NCBI GenBank assembly: GCA_016872125.1
Contig: VHBD01000112.1
Coordinates: 1-5,219, forward strand
Direction of reading: 5' to 3'
Length of the DNA: 5,219 nt
DNA from: Sphingomonadales bacterium
Lineage (GTDB): Bacteria; Bacteroidota; Bacteroidia; UBA7662
Each line of letters opens with the position of its first letter. Positions within the stretch are counted from its first letter, which is position 1. The position numbers and the translations under genes were made by a program. Of the stretch, positions 1-5,219 are shown piece by piece. The notes under the pieces are model-generated. The model had not been told where the DNA came from and made no database searches. It was given only the letters and a program-made list of their open reading frames with translations.

Positions 1-795
1 AGCAGCCTCAAAGACCAAACGATGGATGGACTGCTCTGTTGAAGATGAATTGACGGGGGTATGAGCGAGGGGGGCGGGCGGCGGCGAGGCCATATCGCCG
101 GCGCAATGGATCTCGATTTGGTTGCCGCTGTGCTGCCGGCGAACGGCCTGGGTCGGTCCGGCCAGCACCACCCCTGCTTGGTGGATCAGCACTATGTCGG
201 TGCACAAGTCTTCGACCGTTTCCATCCGGTGGGTGGAGATCAACAGGGTGGTGCCCGCCGCCCGCCGCTCGAGGATAATTTCTTTGAGCATCTGAGCATT
301 CACAGGATCGAATCCGGAAAAAGGTTCGTCAAGAATCAACAAATCAGGTTCGTGCATCAAGGCCGCCACCAATTGGACTTTCTGTTGCATTCCCTTGGAG
401 AGCTCCTCGGCCTTTTTGTTCCACCAACTTTGCATCTCCAGGCGGGTCATCCATTTCTTGGCCGCGTTCAGGGAATCGCCGGAATTCATACCACGTAGGC
501 GGGCTAGGTACAGCAATTGTTCCCCGATTTTCATCTTTTTGTACAGACCACGCTCCTCGGGCAGATACCCTATTCGACGCGAATGCTGCGGGCCCAATTC
601 TGTCCCGTCCAGGATAATGGTCCCGCTATCCGGCGCTAGGATTCGGTTAATCATGCGAATGAGCGTTGTTTTGCCCGCGCCGTTAGGCCCCAGCAGGCCC
701 ATGACCCCGCCCCAGGGCACTTGCATGCTCACATCGAGAAGGGCTTGGTGGTTTCGGTAAGATTTGGAAACCGAGCGAATATCCAAAAAGGCCAT
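1..795 (-). CDS. ABC transporter ATP-binding protein, NatA/DUF4162-like (C-terminus cut by window edge)
   Basis: Cytoplasmic ATPase subunit of an ABC-2 type exporter; it should power a membrane permease that is not in the window. The frame opens at ATG 795 and stays open to base 1, giving 265 residues without a stop. Visible motifs are Walker A GPNGAGKTT (36-44), a Q-loop region GYLPEERGLY (76-85) with Glu in place of the usual Gln, signature LSKGMQQK (132-139), Walker B LLILDEP (152-158), D-loop SGFD (160-163) and H-loop STH (187-189). LPEERGLY together with LSKGMQQK is typical of the NatA-like subgroup with a C-terminal DUF4162 domain; such proteins are usually about 300 residues, so roughly 35-50 residues are missing. 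Residues 236-252 are Pro/Ser/Ala-rich and the DNA there is very GC-rich. It lies 76 bp downstream of the FkbM gene on the same strand, so co-transcription is possible. The transported substrate cannot be told from the sequence; natA is not assigned. Confidence 0.93.
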   Translation of the reverse strand, partial: MAFLDIRSVSKSYRNHQALLDVSMQVPWGGVMGLLGPNGAGKTTLIRMINRILAPDSGTIILDGTELGPQHSRRIGYLPEERGLYKKMKIGEQLLYLARLRGMNSGDSLNAAKKWMTRLEMQSWWNKKAEELSKGMQQKVQLVAALMHEPDLLILDEPFSGFDPVNAQMLKEIILERRAAGTTLLISTHRMETVEDLCTDIVLIHQAGVVLAGPTQAVRRQHSGNQIEIHCAGDMASPPPAPLAHTPVNSSSTEQSIHRLVFEAA

Positions 796-819
796 AGGTA
801 GGGAATTTATAACGTAGAG

Positions 820-878
820 TGAATTAGCCGAGGAATGAATTAACCGAGGAATGAATTCGCGGAGTCGTGAATTAGCCC
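820..878. repeat. 16-bp tandem repeat, about 3.7 copies
   Basis: Units begin at 820, 836, 852 and 868: TGAATTAGCCGAGGAA, TGAATTAACCGAGGAA, TGAATTCGCGGAGTCG and a partial TGAATTAGCCC. The first two differ at one base, the third has diverged in its second half, and the fourth overlaps the last codons and stop of the FkbM gene (TAA at 874-872 on the minus strand). The array fills most of the spacer before the ABC ATPase gene. The unit length is not a multiple of three. Its function is unknown; slippage-generated spacer DNA is the simplest explanation. Confidence 0.8.
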
Positions 879-1777
879 ACAGATCCTTCGCTCGAATCGT
901 GAACGATCCAAGGCTGTAGCAAAGCGACTTGGGGGGCTTGGACCAAAAGAAAATTGTACGTCGAACTGCGAGAGAGCTTGGAAGTTGGAATCAAGCCACG
1001 TTCTTCATTGACATTGAAATAAAGGTACCCTAGGTCTTTCACAAATTCCTCAACGAAAGCGGCGATAGAATCGTCTAAAATCTCAATCAATAAACTGGGT
1101 TTCCAAACTTTAAAATTTTGAAAACCAGCCAAGACCTGGGGTTCGAATTTTTCGACATCAATTTTGATCAGATCCACACGGTCCAAACCTGCTTCCAATA
1201 AAAATCCATCCAAAGTCCTGACCGGTACCGTATAAGCCCGTTGTTTTTGGCCTTTGCCGTGGGTATCCTGAACCAGCGATGCTTCGTAGTGATTATCCAG
1301 ACCTTCGTACAAGGTGGCCTCTCCGTCTATGTTGCCGCAGGCTATTGGATGGACGTTGAGGGGTTGACCGTTCAAACGGTTGTTAAGTTCAAGTAAATCG
1401 TAGACTCCGGGTACCGGTTCAAAAGCGTGGACTTGGGACTTGGGATTGGAAGACCAGGCAATGAGGCTGTAAATACCGGTATTGGCTCCAACATCCAGGA
1501 CGGTAGAGGCCTTCCGGCTCAAGGCGCCCCAAACCCCGGTACTCACCCGCTCCCAGCCCTGCTCAAGTCCATTCCAATAAAGGAGGGTTTCGATGTAATG
1601 CCCCCGATTCATCATCCGAAAACCTTGACCCGAAACGGTTTTGATGCGCATCGTTCCATGGACAAACCAATGCTTGGTCCAGGCCGAAGGAAGAATCCTC
1701 AGACGCCGGAATGGCTCCATGAGGTAAATGCGTCCAGGGATTAGGGAATAGAGGCGTCGAAACAGGCCCAATTTCAT
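872..1777 (-). CDS. FkbM family SAM-dependent methyltransferase
   Basis: Predicted cytoplasmic O-methyltransferase of 301 residues that uses S-adenosylmethionine. The Rossmann SAM-binding motif I is DVGANTGIYS (95-104), followed by the acidic-loop motif AFEPVP (118-123). The FkbM hallmark is DLIKIDVEKFEPQVLAGF (202-219); the common DVEG here reads DVEK, a variant I regard as within family variation. The core strand IEIL is at 231-234. The first 90 residues are a basic, aromatic-rich extension outside the catalytic core. The ATG at 1777 is chosen because it lies about 32 bp past a minus-strand TATCTTTG promoter element and no better start follows before the conserved region. FkbM enzymes commonly methylate sugars or polyketides, and Bacteroidota often use them in surface glycan loci, but no glycosyltransferase is visible here, so the substrate is open. 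The ABC ATPase gene follows 76 bp downstream, separated by a 16-bp tandem repeat that overlaps this stop codon. Confidence 0.92.
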   Translation of the reverse strand: MKLGLFRRLYSLIPGRIYLMEPFRRLRILPSAWTKHWFVHGTMRIKTVSGQGFRMMNRGHYIETLLYWNGLEQGWERVSTGVWGALSRKASTVLDVGANTGIYSLIAWSSNPKSQVHAFEPVPGVYDLLELNNRLNGQPLNVHPIACGNIDGEATLYEGLDNHYEASLVQDTHGKGQKQRAYTVPVRTLDGFLLEAGLDRVDLIKIDVEKFEPQVLAGFQNFKVWKPSLLIEILDDSIAAFVEEFVKDLGYLYFNVNEERGLIPTSKLSRSSTYNFLLVQAPQVALLQPWIVHDSSEGSVG

Positions 1778-1809
1778 TCGTTGCTTTGGGGTTTAGGGGG
1801 TCTTTTCCC

Positions 1810-1817
1810 CAAAGATA
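1810..1817 (-). promoter_or_regulatory. Putative -7 element (TATCTTTG) for the FkbM gene
   Basis: Read on the minus strand this is TATCTTTG, a full match to the Bacteroidota primary sigma -7 consensus TAnnTTTG. It ends 32 bp before the FkbM start codon, giving a leader of about 25-28 nt. I see no TTG or TTTG -33 element at the usual 17-23 bp spacing; the expected place reads AAAG. Confidence 0.5.
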
Positions 1818-1833
1818 TAGGGTTAAGTTCGCT

Positions 1834-1841
1834 TATCTTTG
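1834..1841 (+). promoter_or_regulatory. Putative -7 element (TATCTTTG) for the nrnA-FKBP pair
   Basis: TATCTTTG matches the Bacteroidota -7 consensus TAnnTTTG exactly. Only seven bases separate it from the A of the chosen ATG at 1849, so transcription would start at or just before the start codon and the mRNA would be leaderless or nearly so. No TTTG -33 element is present at normal spacing. If the promoter is real, it rules out the in-frame upstream ATG at 1786. Confidence 0.5.
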
Positions 1842-1848
1842 GCCCGCT

Positions 1849-2865
1849 ATGAAGGCATTGTCGGCACAACTTACGGAATGGCTCCAAAAACCACGCAAGG
1901 TGATGATAACCACGCACCACAAACCGGATGCGGATGCCTTGGGTTCTTCCTTGGGTTGGGCCCATATTCTACGGTCTGCAGGCCATCAAGCCACGGTGGT
2001 GGTCCCCAACGATTTCCCCTCGTTTTTGGATTGGATGCCCGGTCGGGATGGGGTGATTGACTTCGAAAAAGATCCCCAAAGCGCCGTAACATCCTTGGAC
2101 GAGGCCGATCTAATTTGTTGTTTGGATTTTAATGACCTCAAGCGTAACAATGAATTTGGCGAACATATCGCCGCTTCCTCCAAGACCATTTTGATGGTGG
2201 ACCATCATCCATACCCCACGGATTTTGCCCAATACCGCTACCACAGCGTTCAAGCCTCTTCGACCTGTGAGCTTATTTTGGACCTGTGCAGGGATTTGGA
2301 TTGGATGGAACATTTGACAGCGGATGCTGGTGCTTGTCTTTACGCCGGTATGGTTACCGATACGGGTTCGTTTCGCTTTGCTGCCTGCACCCCCCATACC
2401 CACCGCTGGGCCGCATTGCTCCAAGAAAGAGGCTTGAAGCACCACCAAATTCACGAGGCGATTTTTGATCAAATGCCGGTCAATATTCTTCGGTTCTTGG
2501 GCCATTGTTTTTTGAACCGTTTGCAAGTCATCGAAGCCTGGAACACCGCTTATTTGGCCATACCTTACAGCGATTTGGAAGCCTTTGGGGTTCAAACCGG
2601 CGACACCGAAGGCTTGGTAAATTATGCCTTGAATCTCAAGGGAATGCGCTTTGCATCTGTGATGATTGATCGGGGTCCTTTGGTCAAAATGTCGTTTCGT
2701 TCCAAGGGTCAAGTTCCGGCCAATCTGTTTGCCTCAACGTATTTTGAGGGGGGTGGACACCTGAACGCCGCGGGTGGTCAAAGTGCGGATACCCTCGAAC
2801 AGACTGAACAACGTTTTTTGCAAGCTTTGAATCTCTTTGGCCCAGACCATCTCGCTCAACCATGA
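1849..2865 (+). CDS. nrnA: DHH family phosphoesterase, NrnA-like oligoribonuclease/PAP phosphatase
   Basis: Cytoplasmic Mn-dependent phosphoesterase of 338 residues, expected to degrade 2-5 nt RNA and possibly dephosphorylate 3'-phosphoadenosine 5'-phosphate. The DHH domain shows motif I HHKPDADALGS (23-33), motif II LDFND (92-96), the name-giving DHH (118-120, in VDHHPYP) and motif IV VTDTGSF (169-175). The C-terminal DHHA1 substrate-binding domain ends in GGGHLNAAGG (301-310). All expected metal ligands (D27, D29, D93, H119, D171) are present and the length is normal for the family. The ATG at 1849 is preferred over an in-frame ATG at 1786, because the extra 21 codons would overlap the divergent promoter region and lack family character, while MKALSAQLTEWL starts just before the first conserved strand. 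The stop overlaps the start of the FKBP lipoprotein gene as ATGA, implying translational coupling. NrnA is clearly favoured over other DHH/DHHA1 members, but substrate preference is inferred. Confidence 0.93.
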   Translation: MKALSAQLTEWLQKPRKVMITTHHKPDADALGSSLGWAHILRSAGHQATVVVPNDFPSFLDWMPGRDGVIDFEKDPQSAVTSLDEADLICCLDFNDLKRNNEFGEHIAASSKTILMVDHHPYPTDFAQYRYHSVQASSTCELILDLCRDLDWMEHLTADAGACLYAGMVTDTGSFRFAACTPHTHRWAALLQERGLKHHQIHEAIFDQMPVNILRFLGHCFLNRLQVIEAWNTAYLAIPYSDLEAFGVQTGDTEGLVNYALNLKGMRFASVMIDRGPLVKMSFRSKGQVPANLFASTYFEGGGHLNAAGGQSADTLEQTEQRFLQALNLFGPDHLAQP

Positions 2866-3695
2866 AATGCTTAATCAATTTTAGCAAACCATTTTTGGCT
2901 GGATTGCTTTTGGTGTTGGTGGCCTGCCAGGGCAACGAGGATATGGCGAACAATGCTCCCTTCAAAACCAAGGGCGGTTTGCAATACCGTTGGCACCGCA
3001 AGAATGCACCGGTCAAAGCAGAGCCGGGTGATTTGATGGAATTGCGGATGCAGATTTTTGCGGGTGATTCTTGCCTTTATGATTGGGCTTCCCGTGGCGA
3101 AACCTGGACGCTTCAACTTCGGCAACCCCATTACAAGGGTAGCCTTCAAGAGGGTCTTGCACTGATGGGCAGGGGCGACAGTGCTACCTTTTATCCGGTG
3201 GCGGATTCCGTATTTCGCTACGAAATGACCCAAAAAAAACCGGGATGGTTGGACGGGTCTTCTCGTCTACGAATTGAAATTGGGGTGCGTAGTATTCGCA
3301 ATGAAGAAGCTTCTATTCAGACGTTTGTACTTCAACAGAACCTGCCAGATTCGACGCGGCATGCCTCGGGTTATGTACGATATGTTCTTGAATCCGGCCG
3401 TGGAAATTCCTTGGTGAAGGGCAACAAATACAAGTTGCTGGGTTCTATGCAAGTTTTGGGGGGTGAAGTGGTGAGGGAATTTACCGAGCTAGAACCCTAT
3501 TATTTTGTTCATGGTCAAGGTGTTATAAAACCCGAAGGCTTGGGTCAAATTTTGGAAAAAGCCCGCGTTGGGGATTCGTTATGGATTGTCCTGCCTTCCT
3601 GGCTGGCGTACGGAAAAAAAGCGATACCACAGTCCGGCGTTCCTCCCTATGCAACACTGTTTTTTCAGTTGAGAATTACCAAAGCGTCCAACTAG
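2862..3695 (+). CDS. Tandem FKBP-type peptidyl-prolyl isomerase lipoprotein (GldI-like)
   Basis: Envelope lipoprotein of 277 residues, predicted to assist folding of exported proteins. A signal peptide with hydrophobic core 11-21 leads to lipobox LVAC (19-22), with Cys22 as the lipidation site. The following QGNED is mildly acidic and could act as a Bacteroidota surface-export tag. Two FKBP-like domains follow. The first is at about 38-146 (PGD at 55-57, LYD at 72-74, KGSLQEGLALM at 92-102). The second, at about 168-274, is the better match at its end: LPSWLAYG (244-251) and GVPPYATLFFQLRI (259-272). Catalytic residues look eroded: the usual VFD loop reads VVREF in domain 2, and the binding-pocket Trp has no clear equivalent in either domain. 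Single-domain FKBP lipoproteins such as GldI serve gliding and T9SS function in flavobacteria; I withhold that symbol because this protein has two domains. It starts inside the nrnA stop codon, and its own stop shares CTAG with alkB on the other strand. Confidence 0.88.
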   Translation: MKCLINFSKPFLAGLLLVLVACQGNEDMANNAPFKTKGGLQYRWHRKNAPVKAEPGDLMELRMQIFAGDSCLYDWASRGETWTLQLRQPHYKGSLQEGLALMGRGDSATFYPVADSVFRYEMTQKKPGWLDGSSRLRIEIGVRSIRNEEASIQTFVLQQNLPDSTRHASGYVRYVLESGRGNSLVKGNKYKLLGSMQVLGGEVVREFTELEPYYFVHGQGVIKPEGLGQILEKARVGDSLWIVLPSWLAYGKKAIPQSGVPPYATLFFQLRITKASN

Positions 3696-4741
3696 GCCGT
3701 TAAACCCTGCCTTTGGGCGTGGAAGGCTTTGATTTTGGGGTGAATCATGGTGAACCAAAGGGGCGGAATGAGTACCGGAAAAATTAGCCCCGCATAACCC
3801 CCCGGTAGGGTTGGTCCATCTTCGTGGGTTTTGAGTTGGTAATAGGGTTTGCCACCGTACATGTGGTGATCGGCATGACGGCTCAAATCGTAGAGCATGA
3901 ATCGACTAAATGGTTTATCGCTTTGCCAGGAGTGATGGGCCCGTACCCTCTCGTTCTCGCTACGTTCCAGGCCATAATGCTCAATGTAATTGGTGTATTC
4001 CAACAATACATCGGCAAACAAAGCCTGACCCACAAAAGCCAAGGCTAATATCGGGTGTATCAAGGCCAATCCCAAAGCCAATAGAATATGCAACAACGTA
4101 TTACGAACCATGGCATTGCTCAAACCGTAGGGGGATTTCCCAGACTTTTGTAAGCGTTCCGCCTCCAATTGCAAGGACTGCATGAACTGCCCTCGAATGC
4201 TTCGAATCAGAAAAGCGTAAAAATGTTCGCCGTATCGGGCCGAGGCATGGTCCAACGGGGTGGCCACATGCCGATGATGGACCCTCAAATGGTCGATGGC
4301 AAAGTAGGCATTCATTACCAGGAACAAAAGAAAATCTCCGGCTCTTTTCCAGGTTGTTTCTTTGCGGTGTATCATTTCGTGTGCGGCAACAATGCCCATG
4401 GATCCGCTCGAAAAGCCGGTGGACAAAATGGCACCCAGGAGCGCGGACCCTTCCAACGCCCTGGTGTACGTTCCCCATAATAAGGTCAGGATGCCGGCGA
4501 TGACCATGGGTAGCGCCAGGATCACATACAGATCCGGCAAAGCAGACTCAGATACCGATTCGTTGTTACGGCGTTGCCCCATGATCCACTCCAAGGAATT
4601 CACCACCCCCAAAACAAAAACCACATTGGACCAAGCCCACGCCCCGCCCATGGTATTTCCCCACAACGTCATCAGCCCCGGCACCAACGTCAAGGCGTAG
4701 GCCCATGATCTTGCTCGATTGTTGATTAGGAGATTGCTCAT
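3692..4741 (-). CDS. alkB: AlkB-family alkane 1-monooxygenase / membrane di-iron hydroxylase
   Basis: Integral inner-membrane non-haem di-iron hydroxylase of 349 residues, expected to oxidise terminal methyl groups of alkanes or fatty-acyl chains using electrons from rubredoxin. Histidine boxes in order are HEMIH (121-125), HLRVHHRHVATPLDHASAR (151-169, matching the family's HNxGHHxxVATPxDxAxAR), the AlkB/XylM hallmark NYIEHYGLER (251-260) and LSRHADHH (286-293). Further family features are AHHSW (268-272) and LPGGYAGLI (312-320). Hydrophobic spans lie roughly at 12-29, 36-54, 70-90, 97-118, 135-150, 213-245 and 317-335, fitting about six helices. It is shorter than Pseudomonas AlkB (about 400 residues), as expected for the short Bacteroidota forms. 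Neither rubredoxin nor its reductase is in the window. The gene begins 11 bp after the T9SS-protein stop with no clear -7 element of its own, so co-transcription is likely. This is not the DNA-repair dioxygenase of the same name. A XylM-like or fatty-acid substrate is possible. Confidence 0.9.
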   Translation of the reverse strand: MSNLLINNRARSWAYALTLVPGLMTLWGNTMGGAWAWSNVVFVLGVVNSLEWIMGQRRNNESVSESALPDLYVILALPMVIAGILTLLWGTYTRALEGSALLGAILSTGFSSGSMGIVAAHEMIHRKETTWKRAGDFLLFLVMNAYFAIDHLRVHHRHVATPLDHASARYGEHFYAFLIRSIRGQFMQSLQLEAERLQKSGKSPYGLSNAMVRNTLLHILLALGLALIHPILALAFVGQALFADVLLEYTNYIEHYGLERSENERVRAHHSWQSDKPFSRFMLYDLSRHADHHMYGGKPYYQLKTHEDGPTLPGGYAGLIFPVLIPPLWFTMIHPKIKAFHAQRQGLTA

Positions 4742-4752
4742 TAAGGGTTCTT

Positions 4753-5219
4753 TTAATAAAAAGTCTTATCTGGGTTAAGATGCAGCCATTCCGACCACAT
4801 TTTTCTTGAATTCGAGTGTAAAGTTAGTTGAACAAGACCTGTACCCCAATCTTGAGTGGATAGGGGGATGCAGGTTAAATCCTTGGGGATTTGGATTTGT
4901 TGGATCACCTGCCCCAGGTTGTTACGTGCGGTCAAGTGAACCTCGTCAGCCCCCCAGTTTTCTAGAATTTCAAAAAATACATGAAATCCCGCGGGGTTAG
5001 GATACATCCGAAATCTTGGCTTTACCCCTTCCTGATAACCGGTACCCGATGTACAGTTGAGTACAGAACTGTTTGCTTGGAGGAATTGACCCTGGACCAC
5101 CGACCATCGGTACCAGGTGGCGGAGCCTTGTACCGAGCGCCAATCTCCCAAGTAAAAGCGGTTGTTACCGTTAGGGGTTCCAGCGAGCATAGCCACACGC
5201 AGGGCTGATCCCCCGCGAT
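4753..5219 (-). CDS. Secreted protein with C-terminal T9SS type A sorting domain (N-terminus cut by window edge)
   Basis: The last 154 residues of a larger protein; the frame stays open to the right edge, so the start and most of the protein lie outside. The final 80 or so residues fit the type IX secretion type A sorting domain: KPRFRMYPNPAG, with YPNP encoded at 5004-4993, followed by alternating beta strands including VHLTARNNLGQVIQQIQIP and GLVQLTLHSNS, and the stop TAA at 4755-4753. The tail continues past the last strand as WLHLNPDKTFY rather than the common short basic ending. The domain directs transport across the outer membrane and is then normally cleaved, leaving the protein secreted or attached to the cell surface. 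The portion before it (GNNRFYLGDWRS to WYRWSVVQGQF) is rich in Trp and Tyr and may be the end of a beta-sandwich, but I do not recognise the family. An in-frame GTG at 5196 is not taken as a start, because coding sequence continues upstream of it. alkB follows 11 bp downstream. Confidence 0.85.
   Translation of the reverse strand, partial: RGGSALRVAMLAGTPNGNNRFYLGDWRSVQGSATWYRWSVVQGQFLQANSSVLNCTSGTGYQEGVKPRFRMYPNPAGFHVFFEILENWGADEVHLTARNNLGQVIQQIQIPKDLTCIPLSTQDWGTGLVQLTLHSNSRKMWSEWLHLNPDKTFY

Larger units (their letters stand above)
1809..1842. repeat. 9-bp inverted repeat containing both divergent -7 elements
   Basis: CCAAAGATA at 1809-1817 is the exact reverse complement of TATCTTTGG at 1834-1842, with a 16-bp AT-rich centre. 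Each arm carries one TATCTTTG, so the symmetry may simply reflect two back-to-back promoters, or it may be a binding site for a dimeric regulator. No hairpin is likely with this loop length and arm composition. Confidence 0.7.

Noticed and set aside
61..498. Plus-strand open frame of 145 codons
   Set aside because: It lies entirely antisense to the ABC ATPase, whose Walker A, signature and Walker B motifs are unmistakable; the plus-strand translation has no recognisable feature.
820..878. CRISPR-like array
   Set aside because: The 16-bp units are directly contiguous with no spacers and no cas gene is nearby, so this is a plain tandem repeat.
1427..1744. Plus-strand open frame of 105 codons
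   Set aside because: Antisense shadow within the FkbM gene; its translation is Pro/Gly-rich and family-free.
1786..1848. In-frame upstream ATG extending the nrnA product by 21 residues
   Set aside because: The extension would cover the TATCTTTG elements and lies next to the divergent FkbM start; its residues do not resemble the family's N-terminus.
2110..2712. Long minus-strand open frame of 200 codons
   Set aside because: It is fully antisense to nrnA, whose DHH motifs are all on the plus strand. The length reflects codon bias, and there is no promoter element or domain on the minus strand.
2862..3695. Naming the FKBP lipoprotein gldI
   Set aside because: GldI is a shorter single-domain protein; here there are two FKBP-like domains with weakened catalytic residues, so orthology is not established.
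3692..3730. Bidirectional terminator between the convergent FKBP and alkB genes
   Set aside because: I could not find a GC-rich hairpin followed by a T run on either strand near the shared stop codons.
4101..4478. Minus-strand open frame of 125 codons inside alkB
   Set aside because: Out of frame with the histidine-box reading frame of alkB and without any recognisable motif.

Overview
The window looks like ordinary chromosomal DNA from a member of the Bacteroidota. Three things point there. The gene at the right edge ends in a type IX secretion (Por/gliding system) type A sorting domain with a YPNPA motif. A tandem FKBP-type lipoprotein of a kind common in this phylum is translationally coupled to an NrnA-like DHH phosphoesterase. 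Two TATCTTTG elements match the Bacteroidota -7 promoter consensus TAnnTTTG. G+C content appears to be near 50 %, high for a typical flavobacterium. I cannot name the genus.

Layout, left to right. (1) Positions 1-795, minus strand: the N-terminal 265 residues of a NatA-like ABC transporter ATPase, running off the left edge. (2) Positions 796-871: a short spacer filled mostly by a 16-bp tandem repeat that also covers the stop codon of the next gene. (3) Positions 872-1777, minus: a complete FkbM-family SAM-dependent methyltransferase. (4) Positions 1778-1848: a divergent intergenic region with two mirror-image TATCTTTG elements. (5) Positions 1849-2865, plus: an NrnA-like oligoribonuclease/PAP phosphatase. 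(6) Positions 2862-3695, plus: a lipoprotein with two FKBP-like domains, overlapping the previous gene by ATGA. (7) Positions 3692-4741, minus: an AlkB-family membrane di-iron hydroxylase, meeting the lipoprotein gene tail to tail inside a CTAG. (8) Positions 4753-5219, minus: the C-terminal part of a T9SS-secreted protein, running off the right edge.

The genes form three transcriptional groups. The FkbM and ABC genes read leftward from one side of the divergent region. The phosphoesterase and FKBP lipoprotein read rightward from the other side as a coupled pair. The T9SS cargo gene and alkB are co-directional with 11 bp between them and are probably co-transcribed. There is no common pathway: the groups cover probable glycan or small-molecule methylation plus ABC export, nanoRNA/PAP turnover plus envelope protein folding, and secretion plus alkane or fatty-acyl hydroxylation.

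There is no RNA gene, CRISPR array, insertion sequence or phage gene that I can support, and no stretch over 300 bp lacks a gene. I did not find convincing evidence of a new biological system. The most unusual points are the mirror-image promoter region, the repeat array at the FkbM stop codon and the degenerate tandem FKBP protein.
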